Notes under the pieces: generated by a model
Told to the model about the DNA's origin: nothing
Databases searched by the model: none
Seen by the model: the letters and a program-made list of their open reading frames with translations, nothing else
Source: Candidatus Schekmanbacteria bacterium
GTDB taxonomy: Bacteria; CSSED10-310; JACPHN01
DNA: 55,412 nt
Direction of reading: 5' to 3'
Assembly (NCBI GenBank): GCA_016188575.1
Contig: JACPHN010000046.1
Location: forward strand, 1-55,412
Position numbers and translations under genes: made by a program
In this document: in pieces, positions 24,249 through 33,083 of the stretch
Numbering within the stretch: the stretch's first letter is position 1
Layout: each line of letters begins with the position of its first letter

Positions 24249-25550
24249 ATGCAGGGCACGACTTTCGAGATGAGCGCAGACTGGTCATCCACGGCGAATG
24301 CTGGTCCCAATCACACGGAGATCCAGGTGCCATCGGGTCAGAGTCGCTTTTCGGACTTCGAGACGGGGCGGAGCGGCCTCCGCTCAACCCCACCTGGCCG
24401 CGCGGATGAGGCGCTGCGGGCGAGCGAGGAGCGCTTCCGCGCACTGGTCGAGCACAGCCACGATGCGGTGACCTTGCTGAAGGCGGACGGAACCGTGCTT
24501 TATGACTCTCCCGCGGTGACGCGCGTTCTCGGCTACACTCCCACGGAACGGATCGGCTGCAAGGTATTCGACTTCGTGCACCCAGAGGAGCGCGCGGCAA
24601 TGGCGCGGGGCTTTGCCGATTTCGCGATGCGCGCGGGTGCCGTCGCGTCGTCTGAGGGGCGCTTCGTCCACAAGGATGGCTCCACCCGTTGGATCGAGGG
24701 CGTACGCTCCAACCTGCTGCACGAGGCTGCCATCGGCGCCGTGGTCGTGAATTATCGGGACGTCACCGAGCGCAAGCGGGCCGAGGAGGAGCGGGTCAAG
24801 CTCGAAGACCAGTTGCGGCAAGCCGTGAAGATGGAGTCCGTCGGTCGGTTGGCCGGCGGTATCGCCCACGACTTCAACAATATGCTGGGAGTGATCCTCG
24901 GCCACACCGAGATCGCGCTGAGCCGCATCACTGCGACCGAGCCGCTCCACGTCCACCTGCAGCAGATTCAGAAGGCCGCGCAACGTTCCGCCGAGCTGAC
25001 CCGCCAGCTTCTCGCCTTTGCTCGCAAGCAGGCCATCGCCCCCAGCGTGGTCAACCTGAACGAGGCCATCGTGGGAACGCTGAGAATGCTCCAGAGACTA
25101 ATCGGCGAGCATATCCGGCTCAGGTGGCACCCCGCGGCGAATTTGTGGCCGGTCAGGGTAGACCGCTCGCAGATCGACCAGATCCTGGCGAACCTGTGCC
25201 TCAATGCGCGCGACGCCATCGCCCACGCGGGTCAGGTCGTCATCGAGACGGCAAACGTCACGCTTGACCACGAGGTCCACGGCGATCATGCCGGCTTCGC
25301 GCGGGGGGAGTTTGTGCGGCTCGCCGTCAGCGATGACGGGAGCGGCATGGAAAAGGAAACGCTGGCGCACATCTTCGAACCGTTCTTCACTACCAAGGGC
25401 ATCGGCGAAGGGACCGGCCTTGGCCTGGCGACCGTCTACGGAGCCGTGAAGCAGAACAATGGCTTCATCGACGTGCTGAGCGAGCCGGGCGCGGGGACGA
25501 CCTTCCGTATTTTTCTGCCGCGACACCTTGCCGGGGATCGTGACCGCTGA
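24249..25550 (+). CDS. PAS-domain sensor histidine kinase
   Basis: About 433 residues. After a poorly conserved N-terminus, a PAS domain ('RFRALVEHSHDAVTLLKADG' to 'GAVVVNYRDVTERKRAEEER', roughly 60-180) feeds a HisKA domain with phospho-accepting His in 'GGIAHDFNNMLGVILGHTE' (about 207), then HATPase with 'QILANLCLNARDAI' (N box), 'DDGSGM' (G1) and 'GEGTGLGLATVYG' (G2). No membrane segment and no receiver are present, so a separate regulator must exist elsewhere. The start is uncertain: ATG codons at 24198, 24249 and 24270 all lack strong ribosome sites, and the upstream part of the frame overlaps repeat copy B. The last is plausible too. Confidence 0.85.
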   Translation: MQGTTFEMSADWSSTANAGPNHTEIQVPSGQSRFSDFETGRSGLRSTPPGRADEALRASEERFRALVEHSHDAVTLLKADGTVLYDSPAVTRVLGYTPTERIGCKVFDFVHPEERAAMARGFADFAMRAGAVASSEGRFVHKDGSTRWIEGVRSNLLHEAAIGAVVVNYRDVTERKRAEEERVKLEDQLRQAVKMESVGRLAGGIAHDFNNMLGVILGHTEIALSRITATEPLHVHLQQIQKAAQRSAELTRQLLAFARKQAIAPSVVNLNEAIVGTLRMLQRLIGEHIRLRWHPAANLWPVRVDRSQIDQILANLCLNARDAIAHAGQVVIETANVTLDHEVHGDHAGFARGEFVRLAVSDDGSGMEKETLAHIFEPFFTTKGIGEGTGLGLATVYGAVKQNNGFIDVLSEPGAGTTFRIFLPRHLAGDRDR

Positions 25551-25630
25551 CGGCGAGGACTATTGCCGCCCGGATCGTGGCGTCGGTGCGGCTACGGCGG
25601 TGAGCGGCAACAAGCAGCGTGCCCGGTTTC

Positions 25631-28600
25631 TCATCGGTTGTCGCGCGCTCCAGGTAGCTCGCCATGAACCAGTAACCCGCCTGCCGCGAAGGTCATCTGG
25701 GCGGCCTCGAGCGCGGCAATCGAGGCGTTGATCGCCGCCTGCCGGGCGGCGTCAGAGTGGTGTGCCGCCGCGCTCTTCGCGGCGTCCAGGACCACGCCCG
25801 CGGTACGGCCCGCGGCGAGCTGCACGTGACCGAGCTCGCACAGGCAAAGCACGGCGGCGAGGAGGTCACCGTGTGCGAAGTTCCAGCCGGCCGCCTCCCG
25901 CAGCGCTGCCGCGAAGGTGTCAAGCGGTGCCCCAATCCGCCGTTCGAGCGCACACTGGTGCGGCAGGAGCATGGTTTCGAGCTGGCGCGCCCCGGTGCTT
26001 CGGTGCACCTGCATGGCCTGGTCAAACAGGCGCCTCGCCTCGTCCACCGTCCCTCGCTCGGCCAGCATCATTGCCAAGGAGCCGATGACGGCGGCCTCTC
26101 CGGAGCCATCCCCGATCGCCGCCCGCATTCGGCGCGCTCCTTCCAGCAGGTTCCGCGCGGCCGGCAGATCACCCAGCGACCTCTGGATCTCCGCAAGCTG
26201 CACCAGCGCTGTCGCCTGACCGGGGAGGTCGCCGATCTGCCGCCGGATCGCCAGCGCGCGCTCCCCGACCGCCAGCGCCTCCGCAGGCCGGTGCATCATG
26301 TTATTCATCATCGCCATCGATCCGAGCAAGTGCGCTTCTGCCTTTTTGTCCTCGAATTCGCGGTGAATTGTCAACGCCTCGGCGGCGATCTCGAGCGCGC
26401 GCGCACTCTCGCCCTGGTACCAATGGATCGCCACGAGATTGGACAGCACGCTCGCCACGAGCTGCCGGTTGTCGATGGCGCGCGCCCGTTCCAACGCGTG
26501 GCGCTGGATGTTGCCGGCCTGCCTGATTCTCCCCTGCGCGAACCGCGCGCCCGCGAGATTGCCCAGGGTGCGCACCTCGAGCCCAGGGTCGCCGATCCGT
26601 CGCAACAGCGTGAGCGCCTTGCATCCCGCACGCCAGGCCGCATCCTGCTGGCCGAGGCGCGACAGCACGAGGCTCCGTCCGCTCAGGGCCGCCCCGAGCG
26701 CCGCAATGTCACCGGCGGCGGTCGCCTCCGTAGCAGCGGCCCGAAGTTGTTCCAGCGCCTCCCGGAGCCGCCCAGTCCAGCGCAACACGCGATCCGCATA
26801 TTCGATGCGCACCAGCGGCGCTCCGGGAGGCACGGCCAGCGCCAGATCGAGGTACGCGCGATAGAGCGCTTCGGCATCCTCGAAGGCGTAGCGCGCCGTG
26901 GCCGTGCGCGCGCCGGCGAGGTAGTGGTGCCGCGCCTTTTCCGGATGGCCCGCGCGCTCCCAATGATGGCCGAGCTGGCCACCGAGCTCGGCGACGCGCT
27001 CGGGGAAGGCGCTCTCGATGGCGACGGCTACCAACCCGTGAAGCTCGGGGAGCCCGCGGCCGGGCAGCCTCGCGAGGATGGCCTCGCGGATCTTGTCATG
27101 TACGAAACGCACCTCGCCAGGTTCGACCGGCTCCAGAACGTCACGGGTCACCAGCACACCCAGCCCCTCGAAGAACGTCGCTTCGGGCAAGCCAGCGGCG
27201 CTCGCGAGGACCGCGACCGGATTGACCCGGCCGGCGACCGCCGCGATTTCGCTGAGCCGCGCTGCGGTCGCATCCAGTGGCGCGAGGCGCTTGCACACCA
27301 GGTCGTGCACCGTGTCGGGTTCCGGCAGGCGCTCGTAGTCGTCCACAGCGAGCTGCCAGCGCCCGTCCTTGCCGCGTGCGAGCACGCCCTCGGTAACCGC
27401 CATCCGCAGGTACTCCGCCACGAAGAATGGGTTTCCCTCCGCGTGGCGCCAAACGTATCGCATGAACGCCGCGGGCGGATCGGCCATCGCCAGCATGTCG
27501 CAGACCATGCGCAACACGTCGCTCTCCGTGAGCCTACCGAGGTCCACGAGCACTACCTCCCCACGCCTCGCCAGGCGAATGAGCGTCTCCGTGGCCTCCT
27601 CGGTGCGATAGGCGCACAACAGAATCAGCGCGGTTTCGGCCATGACGGAGCTCTCGACTGCGTGGCCGAGCCATCCGAGTGTGAGCTCGTCGGCCCACTG
27701 CAAATCGTCGAGCGTCACGAGCAGGACCCCTGTCGAAGCCGCAGTCGCAAGGACCTCGTCGAGTGCCGAGAAGAGCCGAAGTCGAGCTGCTGCCGGGGGG
27801 AGCTCGACAGCGTCTGGATAGCGGTTGGCGCCCGGCACCTCGCGGAGAGAGGGCTCGTAGGCCGCAAGCAGGCTCAGGCGGGCACCAAAGAGGCGATCCG
27901 TCTCGCCTGCGCCGCATTCCCGGCAGCGATCTCCGAGCCATCGCAGCGGCTTCAGCAGCGCTTGTAGCGGCGGCTGATGCGACCGCTCGTCACCATCTGA
28001 CCGGGCCACCGGCGGCAAACATTCACCGCTGACGACGGCAATGTCGCGACTCGCCGCCAGGCGCGCGGCCTCCAACAGAAATCGGGTCTTCCCAAGGCCG
28101 CTCTCGCCGGCCACGAAGATCGTCTTCCCCACCATCTCGAAGGCATGCTGCAGCGCCCCGTCGGCCACCGCCATGACCTCGCCGCGGCCGGCGAAAGACG
28201 GCCGGTAATGGTAGGGACGAGGCGCCGGGCTATCGGCAGGCCAGAGAGCCTCCGCGCCAAGCTCTCGGAGCACCGCAGCGGCGTCGTCGGCATAGCCGAT
28301 GCGCTCGCCTGGGGCCTTGGCGGGCAGGCGCGCGACGAGCTGCTCGAGCGCCGCCGGCACCCCGTCCACGCGACTTCCAAGTGGAGCGGGCGCTTCGGCC
28401 AGGTGACCGTGCAGTATCGCCATCGGCTCGCTGGAGGCGAAGGGTGGCGCGCCGGCGAGCGCCTCGTACAGCATGCAGCCGAGGGCGTACAGATCGGCGC
28501 GCGCGTCGACGAGCTCGCCCGCGATTTGCTCGGGAGACATGTACGCCAGGGTGCCGCCGGAAAAGACGCCATCGACGGTGAGCTCGCGGCCGACTCCTCC

Positions 28601-29257
28601 GGCGAAGCTCGCGGACAGGCCGAAGTCGACGAGGATGGGCCTGCCTGAGGTGTCGACGAGGATGTTATCGGGCTTGAGGTCCCGGTGGACGATGCCTTCG
28701 CCGTGAATGTAGCGCAGCGTCAGGCAGAGGCGGTGAAAAATGGGCAAGAGCAGCTCGAGAAAGCACCGCGGTAGAAACGCGCGCGGCATCGAGGCGTGGG
28801 GCTGGCCGACATCGCCCACGACCGGCGGCGGCGCTCCATGCGCCACCGGCCGTGCCGGGACGGCGGCGAGGACCGTCGATGTGGCCGAAGTCACCGGCCC
28901 GTGAGAGGCGTGCGGCGGCGCGGCGCGACTCGCCCACAGGCCGGCGATCGTCGCCCCGAGTGGCCGGCCTGCGATCAAGTCCATGGCGAACCATGGAATG
29001 CCGCCAGCGCTCCCCGTGTCGCGGATGCGCACCACGCCCGGATGGCGCAGACCGCTCAGCGAAGCAATCTCTCGCCGTATCGTCGGAAGCAGCTCCGCGG
29101 TCGCTGACTTGAGAAACTTGAGCGCGACGAGGCTGCCGCTGGCCGCGTGACGTGCGCGAAACACTTGCGCCATGCCACCCTGTCCCAGCAAGACCTCGAT
29201 GACGTACGGGCCGACGCGGAATCCGCGCGCCGCCTCCCTGCCGAGCGTTCGCGTCAC
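25631..29257 (-). CDS. Ser/Thr kinase - P-loop ATPase - TPR regulator (PknK-like)
   Basis: 1208 residues, three parts. Kinase (about 15-335): G-loop 'LLGQGGMAQVF', Lys in 'LVALKFLKS', 'IVHRDLKPDNIL', 'VDFGLSASF' and 'GTLAYMSPEQIAG'. An Ala/Pro-rich insert of about 60 residues sits after the hinge. ATPase (about 375-640): Walker A 'VAGESGLGKTRFLLEAA', Walker B-like 'VLLVTLDDLQWADELTL'. The rest (about 720-1190) is tetratricopeptide-type helical repeats, e.g. 'LRRIGDPGLEVRTLGNLAGA'. The plan matches mycobacterial PknK and related kinase/AAA/TPR regulators of Myxococcota. No helix-turn-helix or membrane span is seen at the C-terminus, so it is a cytosolic kinase with a STAND-type switch. Ligand and substrates are unknown. 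It is monocistronic. Confidence 0.9.
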   Translation of the reverse strand: MTRTLGREAARGFRVGPYVIEVLLGQGGMAQVFRARHAASGSLVALKFLKSATAELLPTIRREIASLSGLRHPGVVRIRDTGSAGGIPWFAMDLIAGRPLGATIAGLWASRAAPPHASHGPVTSATSTVLAAVPARPVAHGAPPPVVGDVGQPHASMPRAFLPRCFLELLLPIFHRLCLTLRYIHGEGIVHRDLKPDNILVDTSGRPILVDFGLSASFAGGVGRELTVDGVFSGGTLAYMSPEQIAGELVDARADLYALGCMLYEALAGAPPFASSEPMAILHGHLAEAPAPLGSRVDGVPAALEQLVARLPAKAPGERIGYADDAAAVLRELGAEALWPADSPAPRPYHYRPSFAGRGEVMAVADGALQHAFEMVGKTIFVAGESGLGKTRFLLEAARLAASRDIAVVSGECLPPVARSDGDERSHQPPLQALLKPLRWLGDRCRECGAGETDRLFGARLSLLAAYEPSLREVPGANRYPDAVELPPAAARLRLFSALDEVLATAASTGVLLVTLDDLQWADELTLGWLGHAVESSVMAETALILLCAYRTEEATETLIRLARRGEVVLVDLGRLTESDVLRMVCDMLAMADPPAAFMRYVWRHAEGNPFFVAEYLRMAVTEGVLARGKDGRWQLAVDDYERLPEPDTVHDLVCKRLAPLDATAARLSEIAAVAGRVNPVAVLASAAGLPEATFFEGLGVLVTRDVLEPVEPGEVRFVHDKIREAILARLPGRGLPELHGLVAVAIESAFPERVAELGGQLGHHWERAGHPEKARHHYLAGARTATARYAFEDAEALYRAYLDLALAVPPGAPLVRIEYADRVLRWTGRLREALEQLRAAATEATAAGDIAALGAALSGRSLVLSRLGQQDAAWRAGCKALTLLRRIGDPGLEVRTLGNLAGARFAQGRIRQAGNIQRHALERARAIDNRQLVASVLSNLVAIHWYQGESARALEIAAEALTIHREFEDKKAEAHLLGSMAMMNNMMHRPAEALAVGERALAIRRQIGDLPGQATALVQLAEIQRSLGDLPAARNLLEGARRMRAAIGDGSGEAAVIGSLAMMLAERGTVDEARRLFDQAMQVHRSTGARQLETMLLPHQCALERRIGAPLDTFAAALREAAGWNFAHGDLLAAVLCLCELGHVQLAAGRTAGVVLDAAKSAAAHHSDAARQAAINASIAALEAAQMTFAAGGLLVHGELPGARDNR

Positions 29258-29368
29258 CAGCCGCCGTCCTGTTCTCGTCGCGGACCTGTCATCCCCTCAC
29301 AGCAGCCGATGACGGCAGCGCGGCCCGACGACTTCGACACTGCGCCTGCCGGGCGGTTGCGCCGGCCG

Positions 29369-29869
29369 TCACGATTCGCTCGGGTCCGTGCGCCCTTCAC
29401 GGCGGCGCTTGCGGAGCTCCTCGGCGACGCGCTTGCCTTTCTCGAACTGCTCCTCGTAGTACTCGCGGTACTTGCCGAGGTTGATGTCGAAGGGGCTCCC
29501 GCCGGCATCGAAATGGCGCAGGAAGACCTTGCCGATTGCGTAGGTGGCGGCTCCTGACAGGACAGACATGGACACGCCGCCAACGAGCGACCCGATGCCT
29601 GGAATCGCCTTGATGGCGGTCGCACCGAGGCGCGCGAGGTAGCTGCCCGTCAAGGAGGTCACCCAGTACTTCCCCTCGCTTTCAGAAAACGAGTGCCCGT
29701 AGAGCCGGCACAGTTGGCGGAGCATGTCGAGCTGGATGGCCGAGATCGCCACGAAGTCGAGGATGGGAATCGGAATGAGACCGAGTCCCATCGCAAAGAG
29801 AACGTGCCGGCGGACAACTTCGTCGCCGAGCTTCAGCAGATCGCCGGGAGCGCGCGGATCGTTTGGCAT
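29369..29869 (-). CDS. DUF697-like protein
   Basis: 166 residues from the ATG at 29867-29869, preceded by GGAGG. 'VVRRHVLFAMGLGLIPIPIL' then 'DFVAISAIQLDMLRQLCRLY' resembles DUF697 (YcjF/EcsC-like) with amphipathic and glycine-rich helices. A second hydrophobic region 'AIKAIPGIGSLVGGVSMSVL' follows, with 'ATYAIGKVFLRHFDAGG' after it. The C-terminus is highly charged (KGKRVAEELRKRRREG). The family often accompanies GTPases or stress membranes and its function is unknown. Here it lies upstream of the large kinase gene on the same strand, 111 bases away. Confidence 0.75.
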   Translation of the reverse strand: MPNDPRAPGDLLKLGDEVVRRHVLFAMGLGLIPIPILDFVAISAIQLDMLRQLCRLYGHSFSESEGKYWVTSLTGSYLARLGATAIKAIPGIGSLVGGVSMSVLSGAATYAIGKVFLRHFDAGGSPFDINLGKYREYYEEQFEKGKRVAEELRKRRREGRTDPSES

Positions 29870-29980
29870 GCATTCCTCCGTCGGTTGCGGGGCCGCGACT
29901 TTTCTCGCGAGCCGCGGTCGAGCGCTCGCGAGACACGGCCGTCGTGGAAAGAGTCTTGCCCCAAGCGGCGCGCGTCGCAA

Positions 29981-30060
29981 CCGCCGGTTCGACTGCAAGC
30001 TGAACGCGAAGTGCATCACGAAGACCCCCACCTCACCTCTCCCCGCACGCGGGGAGAGGA
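29981..30060 (+). repeat. Dispersed intergenic repeat, copy C
   Basis: CCGCCGGTTCGACTGCAAGC followed by GAAGTGCATCACGAAGACCC and a closing hairpin CTCTCCCCG-CACG-CGGGGAGAG. This is the best-formed hairpin of the four copies. Confidence 0.75.
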
Positions 30061-30168
30061 CCCCGGATCGCCGCATCAATCAACCTGCGCAGCTATCCTC
30101 CTCCGGCGAGCAGGGGGAGGCCAGAGGGGGAAACGGTGGTCCTCCCCGACGGCGGGAGCTCGTTTTGG

Positions 30169-30198
30169 TTGACACGGCTGAGGGCCATGCGCTATTCT
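30169..30198 (+). promoter_or_regulatory. Promoter of the TPR/DUF6677/HD-GYP operon
   Basis: TTGACA (30169-30174), an 18-base spacer and TATTCT (30193-30198), 70 bases before the first gene of a four-gene plus-strand operon. Confidence 0.55.
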
Positions 30199-30268
30199 TA
30201 CACGCGCGGGCCATCTACTGAGGCGAGCCCGTCTTTGCGTCGATCACAACCCACACCAGACAGGCAAT

Positions 30269-30868
30269 ATGCCCATCGAAAACAGTCCCAAAGAGGCCTT
30301 GGAGGTGAGGCGGGAAGTCACCCCGGAAGAACAGAAACCCCGGCCACCGGCGTCCATCACGATCACATTCGATCCGGAGCACATCGAACGGTTCGCGGCG
30401 AACCTCGCCGACAAGGTGAAGTATTGGGTTACGCGCGGCTACGTCAACAAGGTCCGGATCAAATACAAGGGCAAGCCAGTCCTTCCCGACATTCCGATCG
30501 CCTACGCGCTGGCTCTGGAAGGTGTCGGGCTGTGGGGCGCAGGGCTTTTGCGGCTCGCGCTCGTCAATCTGGGCATCCGCACCGCGCTTGACATCGAGCT
30601 GGTAAACGACGCGGAGCTCCACCTGGAGCGCGGCAAGACGTTCTACAGTGCCGGAGACGTCGACGAAGCGCTCAACGAATACTTTCACGCCGTCAACCTG
30701 GACGAGAACTACGCCGAGGCATACTTGCACCTGGGCGTCGCGTACAAGGTCCGCGGCGATCGCGGACGCGCGATCGAAATGTTTCAGCGCGCCCTGGAAA
30801 AAGATCCCCGCGGCGAAGTCGGCGAAAAGGCCCGACTCAACCTGCACCGGCTCGGAGTCGCGACCTGA
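30269..30868 (+). CDS. TPR protein with DUF4342-like N-terminal region
   Basis: 199 residues. The first half contains 'LADKVKYWVTRGYVNKVRIK' and 'KGKPVLPDIPIAYALALEG', reminiscent of DUF4342 (a short beta segment with an 'IP' turn followed by a hydrophobic helix). The second half (about 115-195) has two to three tetratricopeptide repeats: 'AELHLERGKTFYSAGDVDEA', 'YAEAYLHLGVAYKVRGDRGR' and 'AIEMFQRALEKDPRGEVGEK'. It is likely a cytosolic scaffold; the hydrophobic helix 'ALALEGVGLWGAGLLRLAL' could associate with a membrane. First gene of an operon with three membrane or signalling genes spaced 41, 16 and 7 bases apart. No specific function is proposed. Confidence 0.75.
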   Translation: MPIENSPKEALEVRREVTPEEQKPRPPASITITFDPEHIERFAANLADKVKYWVTRGYVNKVRIKYKGKPVLPDIPIAYALALEGVGLWGAGLLRLALVNLGIRTALDIELVNDAELHLERGKTFYSAGDVDEALNEYFHAVNLDENYAEAYLHLGVAYKVRGDRGRAIEMFQRALEKDPRGEVGEKARLNLHRLGVAT

Positions 30869-30909
30869 TTGCAGGGCATCGGTCGCACGGCTATCGCGAA
30901 GAGGCTGAC

Positions 30910-31419
30910 GTGAAAAAGACGATCACGGGCGGCGCTGCCAGCGCGGATGCTCGCCCTTCGGAACTGGCGGACGTGGTGACTGACGAGGTTCAAACGAGCA
31001 AGGCGAGCGTGCTGATGGCCTGCTTGCTGGCGTGGATTTTTCCCGGAGCGGGGCACTTCTACCTGGGCAGACGGGGGCGCGCTCTGCTCATCGGCGGACT
31101 GCTCTTGCCTACCTTCCTGGCCGGTCTGAGCATGGACGCAAAGCTCTTCGTGCTCGGGCGAAAAGACCCCGTAGAGGCGCATGCCGGGCTCATCGCCTGG
31201 GGCGGCGGAGTCTTGAACCTGGCGATGGGGGTTCCCTATTTCGTTGCTGTGGGCCACAAGTGGCAGACCGGCCGATCGCTGGACGGCAACATCCGTTCCC
31301 GCCTCTACGATGTCGGCGTCACCTACACGCTGGTTGCCGGCCTGCTCAACTTGCTTGTGATTCTGGACGCCTTCGAGCTCGCCTCCGGTCGCAAACAGCG
31401 GCCGCCTGAAAGTCCTTGA
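30910..31419 (+). CDS. DUF6677-like integral membrane protein
   Basis: 169 residues. 'LMACLLAWIFPGAGHFYLGR' plus 'RGRALLIGGLLLPTFLAGL' is a TM2-like pattern (a hydrophobic helix, the 'FPGAGHFYLGR' turn, then a second helix). Two further hydrophobic segments follow ('GGVLNLAMGVPYFVAVGH' and 'YTLVAGLLNLLVILDAFELA'), giving about four spans. The pattern agrees with DUF6677, small membrane proteins of unknown function. The N-terminal 35 residues are polar and cytosolic by prediction. It is second in the operon; the 55-codon membrane gene follows after 16 bases. Confidence 0.75.
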   Translation: MKKTITGGAASADARPSELADVVTDEVQTSKASVLMACLLAWIFPGAGHFYLGRRGRALLIGGLLLPTFLAGLSMDAKLFVLGRKDPVEAHAGLIAWGGGVLNLAMGVPYFVAVGHKWQTGRSLDGNIRSRLYDVGVTYTLVAGLLNLLVILDAFELASGRKQRPPESP

Positions 31420-31435
31420 GCCGGAGGGCCGCTCC

Positions 31436-31603
31436 ATGGAGCAATTGACGTATCTCATCCTGGCCGCTGTCGTTTCGATCGTCTACAACGCAACGATTCA
31501 CGACGAGCCCCGCCTGGTCGCCAAGCGAAGCGCGATCCACTTTGCAGCCTTCGTTGTAACTCTGATCGCGGTCGGATGGCTGCTGTACCCTCTGACCTAC
31601 TGA
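31436..31603 (+). CDS. Small membrane protein, 55 residues
   Basis: A short frame with ribosome site GGAGGG seven bases before its ATG. It begins 'MEQLTYLILAAVVSIVYNAT' (first hydrophobic helix), has a polar middle 'HDEPRLVAKRSA', and a second hydrophobic helix 'IHFAAFVVTLIAVGWLLYPL' near the end, so it forms a two-span hairpin. It fills the gap between the DUF6677-like and HD-GYP genes with 16- and 7-base spacers, which supports a real gene. No family is recognised. It may be an accessory subunit of the neighbouring membrane protein. Confidence 0.7.
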   Translation: MEQLTYLILAAVVSIVYNATIHDEPRLVAKRSAIHFAAFVVTLIAVGWLLYPLTY

Positions 31604-31610
31604 GCGTGCC

Positions 31611-33050
31611 GTGCGAAAAATTCTGCTGAGCGAGCTGGCTCCGGGCACCAGCGCTGCCGCCACCTGCTACAGCCAGCATGGTTCCGCGGTCGTCTCCGGC
31701 GGCGAAATGATCACCCAGGCGCGCCTCGATGAGCTTCAGGAGCTCGGCCTCACGGCGGTCTACGAGTCCGACGATCCGGAGGATGTCGAGTTTCTACTGC
31801 GCCAGCAGGGCGTGGTCATCCTCTCGCTTGCCGAGCTCGCTCCGGGCTCGTCCTACCCGTTCCCTCTGTACGGAAGCGATGGCTCCAAGATCTTCGAAGA
31901 GGCTGAACGCGTCACCGCCGACCAGGTTGCGGTCCTCCGCCGTTTCGCCGTCGACACGCTCTTCGGATATGAGCGGGACGTCGAGGGACAGGCGGAACCT
32001 CGGGCGCCGGAGGTGCGCGAGCTGATGGCCCGGCTGGACCCGCCGATCGTCGCCGCGATTGCCGCCGAAGAGTTTCCGGAACCGATTCGGCGCTTCGGAG
32101 GCGCCATGGTCGATATGGACGCGCATCGCCGGGGCCGGCTGGCGCACGTGCAGTCGCTGTATCTGGAGACCGTGCACGCGCTGGGCACGCACTACGCGGC
32201 ACTCCGGGACGGCGCGGCGCCGCCGCCGTTTCGACGCTTCCATGCCGTGGCCGCCAATCTCTTCGAGCTGCTCGTGTCCGACTGGTCGCTTGCGCTTACG
32301 GCGCTCGACGTCAAACACGGCAGCCGCTTCCTGGAGGGTCATGCGGCCAACGTCGCGCTGCTCTCCATGGCCATTGCCGGGAGCCTCGGGTACGATGGCG
32401 CCACGGCGATCCGCGTCGGCGCCGGGGCCCTGCTCGCTGACGTCGGCATGCTCAAGGTTCCCACCCGCATTCGCGAGAAGCGGGGCACCTTGAGCAGCCG
32501 CGAGATGCGCCAGATTCGCAAGCACCTCTTTCACGGAATGAGCATCCTCCAGGAGATGGAGGGAGTTCCCGAGGAAGTCGTCCGCATCGTATACCAGGCG
32601 CACGAGCGGGAAAAGGGTCAGGGCTACCCGACGGGACGCAGCGGGATCTGGGTTCACGAGCACGCCAAGATCCTGGCGGTGGCCGACGTTTACGAATCAC
32701 TCGTGTGCCGGCGGCCATTCCGCGATCGCCGTCTCCCTCATGAGGCCATGACGCTCGTGCTGAAGCTGGCAGCGACTCAGGTGCTCGCGTCGCGAGTCGT
32801 GACGGCGCTACTCGACACGCTGTCGCTTTATCCCATCGGTAGTTGCGTCGAGCTCAGCGGCGGCGAAATCGGGCAAGTCGTCGGGGCCACGCCGGGTCGG
32901 GGCGAGCAGCCGATCGTTGCGGTGCTGTACGACAACAACGGATATCCACTCGAGGCGCCGCGGGTAGTCGACCTGGGTCAGGACCCCGCCCGGCAAATTC
33001 TCCGGCCGGTCGACGAGTTCGACATCGGCGTCGGCCTCAGCGGGGACTGA
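31611..33050 (+). CDS. Degenerate HD-GYP domain protein
   Basis: 479 residues from a GTG seven bases after the previous stop. Residues 1-200 have no clear family, with two repeated 'LAPG(T/S)S' turns (near 10 and 77). The HD-GYP region (about 240-420) is recognisable by 'GHAANVALLSMAIAGSLGYD', 'IRKHLFHGMSILQEMEG', 'GQGYPTGRSGIWVHEHAKI' and 'LAVADVYESLVCRRPFRDR'. Functional c-di-GMP phosphodiesterases carry LLHDIGK and HHExxDGxGYP. Here these read 'LLADVGMLK' and 'AHEREKGQGYP': the metal-binding HD is AD, and a His and an Asp of the second motif are Ala and Lys. It is therefore probably not an active phosphodiesterase but could still bind a nucleotide or protein partner. Last gene of the operon. 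Confidence 0.82.
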   Translation: MRKILLSELAPGTSAAATCYSQHGSAVVSGGEMITQARLDELQELGLTAVYESDDPEDVEFLLRQQGVVILSLAELAPGSSYPFPLYGSDGSKIFEEAERVTADQVAVLRRFAVDTLFGYERDVEGQAEPRAPEVRELMARLDPPIVAAIAAEEFPEPIRRFGGAMVDMDAHRRGRLAHVQSLYLETVHALGTHYAALRDGAAPPPFRRFHAVAANLFELLVSDWSLALTALDVKHGSRFLEGHAANVALLSMAIAGSLGYDGATAIRVGAGALLADVGMLKVPTRIREKRGTLSSREMRQIRKHLFHGMSILQEMEGVPEEVVRIVYQAHEREKGQGYPTGRSGIWVHEHAKILAVADVYESLVCRRPFRDRRLPHEAMTLVLKLAATQVLASRVVTALLDTLSLYPIGSCVELSGGEIGQVVGATPGRGEQPIVAVLYDNNGYPLEAPRVVDLGQDPARQILRPVDEFDIGVGLSGD

Positions 33051-33083
33051 CGCCGGTCCTCCGCCTGCGTCCGTTGCCGGTGC

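Larger units (their letters stand above)
29870..30268. other. Divergent intergenic region with repeat copy C and a promoter
   Basis: About 400 bases between divergent genes. It holds repeat copy C (29981-30060) and the promoter at 30169-30198, both listed separately; nothing else is recognised. Confidence 0.5.

Noticed and set aside
25757-27967. Plus-strand frame of 736 codons opposite the PknK-like kinase
   Set aside because: Antisense shadow; rich in Arg, Gln and His with no domain.
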